A stretch of DNA of 64,000 nt from Phoenix dactylifera (lineage: Eukaryota > Streptophyta > Magnoliopsida > Arecales > Arecaceae): the NCBI RefSeq assembly GCF_009389715.1, contig NC_052393.1, positions 930,001 through 994,000 of the forward strand, written 5' to 3'. The notes under the pieces are model-generated. The model did not search any database. It worked only from the letters and a program-made list of their open reading frames with translations, and was not told the DNA's origin. Of this stretch, positions 23,441 to 36,075 are shown one piece after another (the stretch's first letter is position 1; the number at the start of each line of letters is the position of its first letter). Both the position numbers and the translations under genes were made by a program.

Positions 23441-24543
23441 CATTCCAAAGATATAGTTGGTAAACCCTAGGAACCCACCAAAAGTGAGGAAAGAGAGCAT
23501 GGGGAGAAGGCAAGGGAAGAATAATTCCGGCAATAAATTTTTTACTACTTAAAGATCTCAAGTATCTCAAGAATAATTACAAGAGGAGCCCCAGTGGGGG
23601 TATTTATAAGTGGTACAAGAGGATTTTTTTCTCCAGCTATCCAATATGGAATTCTAAGTTCTATTCTAACTTGAAAAACTCCAACTATTAATTTTTCTAA
23701 TAACATCAAAAGTTCTCAAAAAGAAAGTTCACAAAATACAAACTTTCTAGAATTGACGAACAAGCTAGTTGACCCATGTGTATGGGATTGCAACCCAAAA
23801 TTCACAACCCATGCAGTTAGAATCCTCAACCCATGCGACTGGAACTTGCGACCCATGCAGGTAGAATTCGCGGCCCATGCAGCCGGAAATTGCGACCTAT
23901 GTGGCCGTTAAGTGCATCCCTAGGCGCTCTGGCATCACTTGAACCTGCACAAATCTTCCAATGATTGGGTTATGCATATGAAGTTTCTGGCTGCCGCAAA
24001 TAGTAGGAAGGTCGTGGATGAGACTTTTGTGTGCATTCCAAACGGACGACAAATCTCATCAAAAAGCATACGTTATTCACATATTGTCTGTTGTAATTCC
24101 CTCATTAATAAATATGCGGTAAGCTCATGTAATCTCGTGTTCTTAATTATATCCGGCCACTCTTCAACTGACGAAGTGTTGGTTGGTGCCGTAAACTCCA
24201 AAGAAGTTGCGAATGGCCGGCTGCACGCTTCTGACCTAGTCTTGTACCGTCCAAACATATATATATATCTTTGGCTTTCATCTTCCAACCTCGTGGAACC
24301 CGCTAGTAATGAATGCTTATTCCGTTTCATTGAGGAATAAGAAAACTCTGGGTTGCCAACGGAGTTCTTTGGGTTCACGAACCCGGGAGATCGTTCTCTC
24401 CAACTACGCAAGGTCTGAAGAAGACAAAACGAGCTGGATCAACCAAAGCTAGGGCGTTGAAGCTGCGATGGAAAAACAGCCAGCCAGCGCATGGGTTTCT
24501 CGAGAACGATCCCACGCCATGCTCTTAAATAGCTTGCAACAGG
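23440..24543. repeat. 1-kb duplicated unit X1, now the 5' flank of WAK-2
   Basis: This aligns with 37,625-38,632 (X2). Shared runs include 'ccaaagatatagttggtaaaccc'-like text, 'aaatcttccaatgattg' and 'tttctcgagaacgat.cca'. A third trace of its right end is at about 39,050-39,110. It joins WAK homology at about 24,546, so it has replaced the promoter that the other WAK genes keep. Its last 60 bp include CTTAAATAG, a TATA-like word 36 bp before the WAK-2 ATG. Confidence 0.75.
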
Positions 24544-24565
24544 GGTGAGAGGAGCAAAGCCAATC

Positions 24566-27076
24566 ATGGGCGCATGGATGCCGCTGTGCCTCTCTCTCTT
24601 GACGGTACTGCTCATTGCTGTGACGGCATCGCCATTCAACAACACGCGGCCTGGCTGCCGACCGACATGCGGCAACGTTAGCATCCCCTACCCATTCGGC
24701 ATCGGCCCGGACTGCTCCTTTCCAGCTCGTGGTTTCGCACTTAGCTGCAACGACACTGGGAATGGCGTCCACAAACCTTTCTACACCAACGTCGAGTTCA
24801 TCAACATAGACTTGCAGACAGCCCAGACTCGCATCTACAATTACATATCCTGGCAATGCTACAACGCCACGTCCGAAGACGTGTCGCGCAGAACATGGAA
24901 TCTAAACTTCATCGATGAGCCATACCGGTTGTCCGATGCCGACAACAAGTTCACAGTTGTCGGCTGCGACACCCTCGCGTACATCAGTGGGCAGAACCAG
25001 AAAGACAGCTACTTGGGTGGATGCGTGTTGCGATGTGACAGAAGTGAGAGCCTGACAAACGGGTCATGCTCCGGCATCGGCTGCTGCCAGACCGCCATCC
25101 CCAAGGGAATCAACTATTACGATGTGATCTTCGATGGCAACTTCAACAACTCCCGGGTGTGGGAATACAATCCCTGCAGCTACGCTGTTCTGGCCGAAGT
25201 GAACTGGTTCAATTTCAGCACGACTTACATTACTACCCACGAGCTCAATGAGACGAACGGAGGGCGGGCGCCCATAGTGCTGGACTGGGCCATCGGCAAC
25301 GAGAAGTGCGAGGTCGCGCGGCGCAACACAACCTCCTATGGGTGCCGCAGCGAGCACAGTGACTGCTTTAACTCCTTCAATGGCCCAGGATATCTCTGCA
25401 ACTGCTCCAGGGGCTACGAAGGCAACCCCTATCTTCCCGATGGATGCCAAGGTCTATAATTATCTTCTCTCTCTGTGAGTATATGCGTCTCTCTCTCTGT
25501 TTCTGGAGCTGACCTTTTGATTTGTTGGACTGCGATGTTAGATATTGACGAGTGCGCTCTCAAGTATCCATGCAATGGGACTTGCACCAACATACCTGGG
25601 GACTACATTTGTACATGTCCACCAGGCACGAAAGGCGACGCGAAAAAAGGAACCTGCAATCCCGACCACGGAAGCCGCATCTCATCAGTGAAATTGGTTA
25701 TAGGTAATCCCTCCCTTAGCAATAAATTTCGGTTTCTCCTACTTCCATCAAGTTTCTTTAGACATGCATCACGCACAAACTTAAACGGCGCAGAGCACAG
25801 AACTAGGCTGCTTAAAAGTCTCAATCTTCCTTTAGCATGGGAAAGGAATAAAAATGAGGGAAAACCTCCTCGTTATTCGAACTCATGAATTATTTCCCCA
25901 TCTGTCTATTTACAATCTCCAGGCATTGTCACAAGCACCAGCTTGGCCCTTCTACTCTTACTATGCATTATCGTTTCCATGGTATATGATAGAAGAAAAC
26001 TTATGAGGATAAAAGAGGAATACTTCCAGCGACATGGAGGGTGGTTGCTCCTAGAAGAGATAAAGTCGAAGCAAGGTCTTGCATTTAAGGTATTTACAAA
26101 AGAAGAGCTAGAGCAGGCAACAAACAACTTTGACAAGAACCGAATTCTTGGAGGTGGCGGCCAAGGAACTGTCTATAAGGGAATAATGAATGACAGTCAT
26201 GTAGTTGCCGTAAAAAAATCAAAAATAATTGATGATCACCAAAAGAAGGAATTTGGAAAGGAGATGGTTATTCTTTCTCAGATCAACCATAAGAATGTGG
26301 TGAAGCTCTTGGGATGTTGTCTGGAGGTGGAAGTCCCTATGTTGGTTTATGAATTTGTCTCCAATGGAACCTTATTCCAATTAATCCATGACAGGAATAG
26401 GACATCACACATTTCATTGGATACACGTTTGGAGATTGCTTTACAGTCCGCAGAAGCCCTTGCATATCTACATTCATCAGCTTCCCCTCCAATCCTTCAT
26501 GGGGATGTCAAGTCTTCTAACATACTTTTGGATGACAACTACAACGCAAAGGTGTCCGATTTTGGAGCTTCAATGTTGGTGCCAAAGGATGAAACTCAGT
26601 TTGCTACACTAGTTCAAGGGACTTGTGGTTACTTGGATCCTGAATACCTACAAACATGCCAATTAACTGATAAAAGTGATGTTTATAGTTTTGGTGTTGT
26701 TCTTTTGGAGCTCCTCACCCGAAAGAAGGCAGTTTATTTTGAAGGATCTGATGAAGAAAGGAGCCTCTCATCAAGTTTTTTATCCGCTATGAAGGAGGAT
26801 CGACTTCTACAGATTTTGGACAATCATATTAAAAATAAAGAGGACATGGAGTTGGTACAAGAAGTTGCTGAGCTAGCAAGGCAATGCCTCAATGTTAAAG
26901 GTGAAGATAGGCCTACGATGAAGGAGGTGGCCGATAACCTAGATCGGTTAAGAAAATTCAAGCAACATCCATTTTTACAGCATAATACGAAAGAGATTGG
27001 GAGCTTGCTTGGTCAGCTATCAACTACACTGAAAATGAAATCTCTGCGTACTTCAATATGGAAAAGAAAACAATGA
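24566..27076 (+). CDS. WAK-2, wall-associated receptor kinase (733 aa)
   Basis: Exons 24,566-25,451, 25,542-25,703 and 25,923-27,076 join in frame with the same splice sites as WAK-1. Start: the in-frame codon at 24,545 is GTG and a TAG lies at 24,530, so the first usable ATG is 24,566 (MGAWMPLCLSLL), which gives a normal signal peptide. Domain order is as in WAK-1: GUB_WAK-type, C..GCCQ region, EGF, EGF-Ca (DIDEC), TM, and non-RD kinase with HGD, DFG and the GGGGQGTVYKG loop. Near the 3' end one base is missing relative to WAK-4 ('tcaactac' against 'tcaagctac' at about 27,020). The last 20 or so residues are therefore read in another frame, ending IWKRKQ. The kinase core is complete, so function may survive. 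The usual WAK promoter is absent; unit X1 abuts the gene. Confidence 0.9.
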
Positions 27077-27350
27077 TGGATATAGAATGTGGAAGATGAT
27101 CTTTATGTTTTCTCTTTGCTTTTCGAAGAAGAGTTGGAGGATAATCATATTGCATAGAAAAATACAAATATCCACCCCTATGTATTAGAACTATGATGCT
27201 GATTTATATGTACTTGTGCGTGCGTCTGCGAGATGCAGTATTTCTAGTTTATGAAATAAGAGTAGTTTAAGTTATATATTTATGGTTTCATCCTGATTGT
27301 TGTTGGTGTTGGCGTTGTTTTGCTAATCATCTGTACCACAGTTATAAATT
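27077..27350 (+). other. WAK-2 3' UTR region
   Basis: Conserved with the 3' flank of the other WAK genes ('gaagaagagttggaggat' and following). No separate gene. Confidence 0.5.
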
Positions 27351-28145
27351 TTGAGCTTTTAATTCAATAGAGGGTAGCTCCATGTTAGATTGTTCTATTT
27401 ACTTAAAAAATAATGATATCCCCAAACACAAACTTGAAATATATAGTGCAGAAATGCTCCACCATGTAACAGGTCTGCAAATGAATAATTCCCTCAAGAA
27501 AATTATAATTGTCAAGTACAAACCAGTAAACAAACATCATAATTATCATAATCTATAGTCAGCATAATTTTTGAAGTTCAATTATTTGGCACAACTCCTC
27601 CTTGCATGCCCATCGCATTAAGGCACTTCTCTGGTTTGGGCACTTTCAATCCAGCAAGCTTCTTATAAATTTCTTTGCAATGATTACTGGTACATTTTTC
27701 TTATTATTTTACAAAACAGAATTGGAGCTATCAGTGCATCCGTCTTATTAGGTGACTCTACGTGGTAATCGGATGATCCAGTCCAATTCGACTCTATTCA
27801 AATGTGAACAAATTGAATGCAAAACATCCATTAGTACCTTTGAGAGTTAATTATAAAAAAATGTCCCACCTCTCTTATCTTCTTAGTAATGTAAGAAAAC
27901 TCTTCCATTTGGACTCCATGCATGTTTGGACTCCACTATTTTAATATTCTTTTAGTGTGGGGAATCCCCCGTGCAGTATCTTTACTGATGGGATAGGGAT
28001 TTTATCTTTCGCACGAGCGAAGGTTTCACCACCCAAATTTACTATTGGACCGTCAACTAGTCACTTTAAGATATGTACAAGTGGATGTATAATGTATGTA
28101 GAGTGCTTTGAAATCTGTGCAATGGGTGATCTAATAAAAATTACT
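27350..28145. repeat. WAK 3'-flank repeat, copy R3
   Basis: Third copy of the R1/R2 sequence, ending near 28,145. Confidence 0.65.
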
Positions 28146-28765
28146 GATTTCTAACCTTACAGTGTACTAATTGTAGGCTAGAGGTAGGTATCTAGGGAAA
28201 TAAAAATTGTTGTATGTTGCAGACAACTGGGAAACCAAGTATCTTCAATTCGACTTTGTGTTAAAGGATCTTAGTGTCTTGTTTTTTAACTTTGGGTCCA
28301 AAGGAATAAAAACGATCTCACACCATGCGGGACGGCAAAATGATTAGAAATTAATTAAATAATAAAAATTAATTAAATAATAAAATATTTTTTAAAAAAT
28401 AAATAATTAGAGAGATATTTTTAAAAATTAATTTTTAAAAATAAACATGATGGAATAAGATTTGAATATTAGGAAAAGAGTCTATCGAAGCATCCAAAAT
28501 GGAAATGGAAAAGAAGCTCCACCCAACTAAATGGCTAGAGTAGGAGTCGCTAATTTATCCAAAGTAACTCTTTCGATCTAAATATATCCAATACGTCACG
28601 ATGTTGGATTTGTCTCAATCTTGAGTACTAACTCAAGGGCCCACTTTGACCGCCCCTAGTTCCTGCATTAAAGACCATTAGATAATTAACCCTCATGGTG
28701 CATACAATATTAGCACATCTGACTATCTGTACCAATCTTACTCAACATCCGTAGTTGATCAATGC
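28145..28765. other. Non-coding, AT-rich
   Basis: Positions 28,330-28,500 repeat the AT-rich text of 12,600-12,800. Positions 28,595-28,770 are related to 22,690-22,850 and 35,010-35,170. No gene is seen. Confidence 0.5.
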
Positions 28766-29830
28766 GCAACCAAAAGTAGGTATTAACTCGGGGGATATTC
28801 TAGTGCAACATGCAAATTGGAGAGCAACCGAGCACAAGATTGACATAGATTGGGACCGGAGGATACCTAATTGATGCACATCGGAGGATCGAAAAACACC
28901 ATGCATGCCTTATTGATATTCGCACTAGCATATAACTCACTCGATGGGTAGATTGTCACTCTTTAATTTAGAAAATATACCCCTCCTAAAATATTATTTT
29001 TATTAATTGCATTGTTATGTAGAAAAATATATTTTTAATATATAAAATATTTAGTTTATCAATAAATACTTTAATTTATTTTGAATAAAATATAATTTGT
29101 TAATATATTAATATCTTATTCAATAATATTAATATTTTTAGAATATCATTATTAAAAATATTATTATTATTACCAAAATATATTATTCTTATTATTAGTG
29201 TTATTAATATCATTAATTTTACTATTTTTACTAAAATATTACTAATTTTTATTAGTGTGCTAAAATATTATTGGTTTGTATAATGTTTATATCAAAGAAA
29301 CTCTTTTCATGGTTCGGCAGTCCAGTGCCTGATAATTTTTAAATATGTAAAACATATATTTCCGTCATGCTAGGCCTCGAAAGATGGCAATTAAGCCTAT
29401 TTCACCTCAATTTTGACTCTGCTTTGCCTTTTTCCCCTTGCAGTTTGTGGTGTCGTAACCCCCCAGTAAGGCCTGGCAAGAAAGAATAGCCAGCTCTACA
29501 CTTTGGATTCAGTCTTGTACCGTCCAAACTGATATCTTAAGCTTTCATATTCCAACCATGGAACCCACTACTAGAAATCAAAAATTACTTTGTTTCCCTG
29601 AGGAATAAGAAATCCCTAATAGTTAGTCCTATAAGATCGAAGGAATCAAATTACTAGACGTTCAATTTCTTAAAAGCTTCCTCCTTCTTGATACTATCAT
29701 TAGGCCCATCTTGCCCTGATACAATTATTATAAAAATGGATATTAAATTCTGCTACGCATAAACGAAACAAATCCATTACAGGATTTCAAACATTTCAAG
29801 CCGAAACCTGCTTCTTCCACCATTTAAAAG
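28765..29830. repeat. 2.7-kb unit, truncated copy C
   Basis: This matches the first kilobase of units A and B, then diverges abruptly at about 29,827 ('catttaaaaggaag'). The coding relics of A and B lie beyond the break and are absent. Confidence 0.7.
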
Positions 29831-30960
29831 GAAGAGACTATTTCACTCTTAACTCTAATTGGAGGGTAAAAAAATTATCTGAAAATCCTTATTTTCCTAA
29901 GTAAATATTTTTCAGATAATATTTAGATAAGAATATAATTTATCCATATTCTTTTATACATTGAAAATAATTTGCCCATATTTTTTTATGCATCGAAAAA
30001 TAGCTCTGAAATTTTTTAAAAAAAGTCAACCATTTTTTCATGATATTTACCTCCCGAAGAACAGCCTTCAAGGTCGCTTTTGACCGAAACAAAGAACATG
30101 CAAGTTTGCTCTTTTCAATGAATTTCCATATCGCTTGTAGTAGAGCTCATTTTGTTGATTAATCCATTACCGGTCCAAGCTAGTCCCGCTCGTGGGCTTA
30201 GCCCAAAACTTTGAACCATCCCCGACCCAGTTACTGTATGACCAAATTTCTGCAACCATTCCTATCCCGAAACTTACTAACGAACCGCATGGCTTCCCAA
30301 GAAGGCATTGTCCGTTACGTAAGGTTCATATTGATAAATTTGGTGGAGTTGAAGCGACTGCATAACTCTTACATCGACGCATTAACACAGGTATCAAACT
30401 CTACTCGCCTAGCTTTGTTTACAAGGTGGTCGAAGGACCTGAACAAGTAAACAAGTCCTCTGAGCCACAGATATCAAGCACTTTGTAGTTAATCTAAATC
30501 TTAATCTTCATCTGACTAGTAGATGTAGGCAAAGTTTCTCTCGCCTAATTCAAACAGGTTTGCACTAATTGGTTGCCAAAGCTGATGAGGGCAAAGGTTA
30601 TCAAATCCTTCGGAGTCTGTTGAAGCAAGAAGTAATATTACAAAGAGCAACCAATTAATGCCTTAAGAACGGGTCAAGATTGCTTCGAGGTTTCAAGCCC
30701 GAAGAAGTGCTAACAACTGGGATGTCAGATAAGTAGTCGTGGGTTCAATTGTAAATGAAATGTCCTGAAAGACTAGAACTAGACATTGTAAGGGAGCAAG
30801 CGGTCGAACAGGACCAAGCGCGGGCGCAGTCTGGACAAGACAAGCGATGTTGAAATCATTATTATCCTTAAAAGCTTAAATTGGTAGAATGAAATAGACT
30901 TATTTATATATTTTATATCTTTTTATAAAAGCTATATGGCATATTTTCATGGAATGCAAA
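29830..30960. other. Non-coding; holds the second copy of 1860-2203
   Basis: Positions 30,145-30,595 are the uninterrupted counterpart of 1860-2203. Positions 29,830-30,145 and 30,600-30,960 show no gene. A 79-codon frame at 30,211-30,450 lies in the repeat and is not preserved at 1860-2203, so I do not call it. Confidence 0.5.
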
Positions 30961-31444
30961 CTTTATGCTTCTAGGGTCCTCATCAGGTCATCTATTATTT
31001 TTCAATCATCTAGAGAGATTTGAAATGTCGACAACAAGAAATGTAGACTTTCACATGTAGAATTTGAAAAGTTGATGATTTGAAGAAGAAAACTTCATGT
31101 TTGAGAGAGAAATACATGTGTGGTTGCGATCCATGTTGCGTCAACCATTAAATCGATCAATAACTATTAGCTAACGCATTTCAATGAACCAAGAGTGGCG
31201 AATGGAGTAAATCCTCGGTATATATGCCATGAACTAAATCACTTCCAGTTGAATAGGTCAGCCTGAGAAAATACCCAGCACGTGCCTTGGCTTGTTGTTG
31301 CGGCCCTCCTCGTTCCACGTCCCACCCGATCTCCTCCATATATTCAGTGGCGCACCAAGACGTATGTACTAACACACTAACTATTGGGAAATCGAGGAAG
31401 CATATTGATTTTATTTCATGATCAAAAGAGAGATTGAATAAAGA
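30960..31444 (+). promoter_or_regulatory. WAK-3 upstream region with TATA and G-box
   Basis: Positions 30,960-31,210 match 5925-6105 upstream of WAK-1. The core promoter has CATATATT at 31,337-31,344 and a palindromic G-box CACGTG at 31,279-31,284. The G-box is shared with WAK-4 (39,915-39,920) and missing from WAK-1, where the surrounding text is deleted. G-boxes are bound by bZIP and bHLH factors in plants; whether this one is used is unknown. Confidence 0.55.
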
Positions 31445-33934
31445 ATGAGAGTAACATTTATGGGAGAGTCCGGGAGAGGAGTCGTCGGAGGAGCAAAGCC
31501 ATTCATGGGCGCATGGATGCTGCTCTGCTGCTCCCTCTTGACGGTACTGCTCATTGCTGTGACGGCGTCGGCATTGCCCAACACGCTGCCTGGCTGCCCA
31601 GCGAGATGCGGCGACGTTCGCATTCCCTACCCATTCGGCATCGGCCCGGACTGCTCCCTTCCTGGCTTCAACCTCAGCTGCAATAAGGACAATGCCACTG
31701 GCGTCAAAAAACCTTACATCTACAACGTCGAGCTCATCAACATAGACTTGCTGGAAGCCCAGGCTCGGATCTACTATCCAATGTCCTGGCAATGCTACAA
31801 TGCCACATCCCACAATGTGTCGTATTACATGTGGAGTCTAGATTTCATCGGAGACCCATACCGGTTCTCCGACGACAAAAACAAGTTCTTCGTTGTTGGC
31901 TGCGACACCCTCGCGTACTTCAATGGGAAGAACCAGAAAGACAGCTACTCGGGTGGATGCGTGTTGCGCTGTAACAGCGCTGAGAGCCTGACAAACGGGT
32001 CATGCTCCGGCATCGGCTGCTGCCAGACCACCATCCCCAAGGGAATCAACTATTATGAAGTGACCTTCGATGGCAACTTCAACAACTCCCGGGTGGGGAA
32101 ATTCAATCCCTGCAGCTACGCCGTTCTGGCCGAAGTGAACTGGTTCAATTTCACCACGGCTTACGTCACTACCAGCGAGCTCAATGAGACGAACGGAGGG
32201 CGGGCGCCTGCGGTGCTGGACTGGGCCATCGGCAACGAGACATGTGAGGTCGCGCAGCGCAACACAACCTCCTATGGGTGCCGCAGCGAGCACAGTGACT
32301 GCTTTAACTCCTCCAATGGCCCAGGATATCTTTGCAACTGCTCCAGGGGCTACGAAGGCAACCCCTATCTTCCCGATGGATGCCAAGGTCTATAATTATC
32401 TTCTCTCTCTGTGAGTATATGCGTCTCTCTCTCTGTTTCTGGAGCTGACCTTTCGATTTGTTGGACTGCGATGTTAGATATTGACGAGTGCGCTCTCAAG
32501 TATCCATGCAATGGGACTTGCACCAACATACCTGGGGATTACATTTGTACATGTCCACCAGGCACGAAAGGCGACGCGAAAAAAGGAACCTGCACTCCCG
32601 ACCACGGAAGCCGCATCTCATCAGTGAAATTGGTTATAGGTAATCCCTCCCTTAGCAATAAATTTCGGTTTCTCCTACTTCCATCAAGTTTCTTTAGACA
32701 TGCATCACGCACAAACTTAAACGGCGCAGAGCACAGAACTAGGCTGCTTAAAAGTCTCAATCTTTCTTTAGCATGGGAAAGGAATAAAAATGAGGGAAAA
32801 CCTCCTCGTTATTCGAACTCATGAATTATTTCTCCATCTGTCTATTTACAATCTCCAGGCATTGTCACAAGCACCAGCTTGGCCCTTCTACTCTTACTAT
32901 GCATTGTCGTTTCCATGGTATATGATAGAAGAAAACTTTTGAGGATAAACGAGGAATACTTCCGGCAACATGGAGGGCGGTTGCTGCTAGAAGAGATAAA
33001 GTCGAAGCAAGGTCTTGCATTTAAAGTATTTACGAAAGAAGAGCTAGAGCAAGCAACAAACAACTTTGACAAGAACCGAATTCTTGGAGGTGGAGGCCAT
33101 GGAACTGTCTATAAGGGAATACTGAATGACAATCATACAGTTGCCGTAAAAAAATCAAAAATAATTGATGATCACCAAAAGAACGAATTTGGGAAGGAGA
33201 TGGTTATTCTTTCTCAGATCAACCATAAGAATGTGGTGAAGCTCTTGGGATGCTGTCTAGAGGTGGAAGTCCCTATGCTGGTTTATGAATTTGTCTCCAA
33301 TGGAACCTTATTCCAATTAATTCATAACAGGAATAGGACATCCCATATTTCATTGGATACCCGTTTGGAGATTGCTTCACAGTCCGCAGAAGCCCTTGCA
33401 TATCTACATTCATCAGCATCCCCTCCAATTATTCATGGAGATGTCAAGTCTTCCAACATACTTTTAGATGACAATCACAATGCAAAGGTGTCGGATTTTG
33501 GAGCTTCGATGTTGGTGCCAAAGGATGAAACTCAGTTTGCTACACTAGTTCAGGGGACTTGCGGTTATTTGGATCCTGAATACCTACAAACATGCCAATT
33601 AACCAATAAAAGTGATGTTTATAGTTTTGGTGTTGTTCTTTTGGAGCTCCTCACTGGAAAGAAGGCAGTTTATGAGGAAATGGAGTTGGTACAAGAAGTG
33701 GCTGAGCTAGCAAGGCGATGCCTCAATGTTAGGGGTGAAGATAGGCCTATAATGAAGGAGGTTGCCGATGACCTAGATCGGTTAAGAAAATTCAAGCAGC
33801 ATCCATTTTTACAGCATAATACGGAAGAGATTGAGAGCTTGCTTGGTGAGCCATCAAGTTACACTAAAAATGGAATCTCTGGTTGCTACAGTTTAGAAAA
33901 AAAAGGAACGATGGATATAGAATGTGGAAGATGA
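31445..33934 (+). CDS. WAK-3, wall-associated receptor kinase with a kinase deletion (726 aa)
   Basis: Exons 31,445-32,387, 32,478-32,639 and 32,859-33,934 join in frame. Signal peptide, GUB_WAK-type, C..GCCQ, EGF, EGF-Ca and TM segments are intact. The kinase has the glycine loop (GGGGHGTVYKG), VAVKK, HGD, DFG and GTCGYLDPEY. After GKKAVY the sequence jumps straight to EEMELVQEV (about 33,672). In the other three copies 34 residues stand here, from FEGS through the segment LLQ.LD.HIKN. The loss is in frame and removes the region around helix alpha-G, so folding or substrate docking of the C-lobe may be impaired. It could be a decoy or weakened kinase, or a decaying copy. Exon 2 and both introns are almost identical to those of WAK-2, unlike exon 1. 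Confidence 0.9.
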
Positions 33935-34330
33935 TCTTTATTTTTCGAAGAAGAGTTGGAGGATGATCGTATTGCATAGAATAATACAACTTTCTACCCC
34001 TATGTATGTATTAGAATTATGATGTTGATTTATATGTACTTGTGCATGCGTCTGCGAGATGCCGTATTTCTAGTTTATGAAATATGGTTAGTTTAAATTA
34101 TATATTTATGGTTTCATCATGATTGTTGTTGGTGCTGCTGTTGTTTTGCTAATTATCTTAAACACAATTAAAATTTTTGGACTTTTATTTGAACAAAAGA
34201 TAGTTCCAAATTCGATTATTCTATTTACTTAAAAAATAATGGTATACCTCAAATACAAACTTGAAATACATAGTGTAAAAACTCTCAACCATGTGACAGA
34301 TCCGCAGATGAATGATTTCCAAAAGAAAAT
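33935..34330 (+). other. WAK-3 3' UTR and short 3'-flank repeat
   Basis: Conserved WAK 3' flank. The R-type repeat is truncated after about 34,320. Confidence 0.5.
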
Positions 34331-35585
34331 TGCTTGGACTTCTATATTTTAGAATTGATGGGGCAACCATGCTACCCATTTGGTTGCCGGCCGGCTAGAA
34401 GCCCGCGAAAGGGGCTCCGCGCTTTCACGCCTCGTTGACTCTACATGGGAATAAGATGACCCGGTCCAATTTTAACCAACGTCTTGGAAATGTGAACTTC
34501 TATTCATATGGGAACACATTGAATGCATCGGAGATACGGTGACAGAAATTTAGGAACACCTCTAGACCATCACTTCCAGACCTGTACGTATTTTGAGGGA
34601 ACAGTCTTTGCCTGCTATATTTTATACTGAGTTTGGCATGATATTATGTCACACTGGCTTCGAGGGGGGACTCTGGTTGCTCTAGCTTTCTCTACAATGG
34701 AATTGAAGGACTATGGACATGGAAACGAGTCATATTTGCCACAAACATCTGACATTCGGTTAGTGATTCTAATCTAAATCTTCATCTGGACAATAGATAT
34801 AGGCAAAGGTCTTTTTAATTAGCTTCCGTCAATTCTGGTCGCTGCCAATAAAACTGATGAAACGTTGAAGCAAGATATATTGACTTCAAAAGGGTTGGCA
34901 TTATTTTCAGGTTTAAGTATAATGAAATACTGGCCAAACTGGTGAAAAAACATAAAGAATGTAGCTCAATAATAGCATTTGATTGTAATAGATCGCGAAA
35001 TTGAAAACGGTTCCACTTCGTACACCAAACTCAAGGGTCGCTTCGATCACCCATAGTTCCTGCATTAATCGGCAGGGCACAATTAAACAACTTAATACAT
35101 ATGACATGATCATGTCCAATTGTTTGTGCCAATTTTGCTCAAACATCCATAGTCGATACATGCACAAACAAAAGTAGGTATTTTGTCAGATCCTCCAATG
35201 CAACATGCAGACTAGAGAGAATCTAAGCATTTCGGTTGACTCTGCTTGGGATTGGGATGCCTAATTGATGCATGTACCACTAGATGCATTGATCCACCTA
35301 TTTGCTTCATTAACATATTTCAACTTGCTGGCAAGAACGTTATTTTAGCACCAATTGCCATTGATAGCTCTTTCTCCGAACTATTGATAACCACTTTGCT
35401 TGGGAGAAAGGAAAAAAATGATAAGCTCTCTGGTTTTGGGGCTAGCGCCCGCATCAGAAGTCTGTGGGCACCGGGAACAAGCTCAAGGATAATGCAAACC
35501 ACTGAAGATGGAAGCCTCGTATCTGCATCCTGCATCTCCTACCCCCACCATCACGTATTTGATCTCAATTGCTTTTTTTATGGGT
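34330..35585. other. Non-coding, several dispersed repeats
   Basis: Positions 34,330-34,450 match 43,130-43,240 behind WAK-4 only, evidence that WAK-3 and WAK-4 are sister duplicates. Positions 35,010-35,170 are the inverted match of 22,690-22,850. Positions 35,310-35,410 match 6570-6690, 39,495-39,600 and 44,990-45,080. No gene is supported. Confidence 0.5.
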
Positions 35586-36075
35586 TTTTTTTTTTTTGCA
35601 TGAAAATCCTCCTAAATATCAAATTTTGCATAAATCCTTCCAAAATTAATATTTACATGTATACCCTCGTAAAACACTTGTTTTTCTATTTTACAATTTT
35701 TTATCTTTAAATCCATGCCATCTAACGCCGTTAAAAAATTAACGGTTTCAAATTAAAATGACTAAAATACCCTTAATGGGTAGATGTATTAAAAAAAATT
35801 TATAAGCGGGAAGAAGGATCACGACCGCGATAGCCGGGAGAAGAAGGCGATCGCGAGCGGATTGGGATGGAGGGGCAAAAAAGTAATTTCAAAATTTAGT
35901 TTATTTTTAATTAAAATAAATATGGTTTTTATTAACGGTGTTAGAAGAACTGTTATGTTAGAAAAATTTGTGCAAAAACAATGTTTTATGAGGGTATAGA
36001 AATAAATATAAATTTTAAGAAGGCATTCACGTAAATTTAAATTTTGAGAAGGGTATTCATGCAAAAAACCTTTTT
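35585..36075. mobile_element. Foldback / long-TIR element, about 0.5 kb
   Basis: Two arms of about 100 bp in inverted orientation (35,591-35,690 and 35,970-36,070) share the outer words TTTTTTGCATGAA and the inner words ATACCCTC.TAAAACA. Between them is AT-rich sequence without an ORF of note. Long inverted arms with little interior are typical of foldback or Mutator-like MITEs. The target duplication is not clear because both borders are homopolymer-rich. Confidence 0.65.

Noticed and set aside
23939-24411. Frames of 112-133 codons in unit X1
   Set aside because: The corresponding frames in unit X2 are disrupted, so there is no sign of coding constraint.
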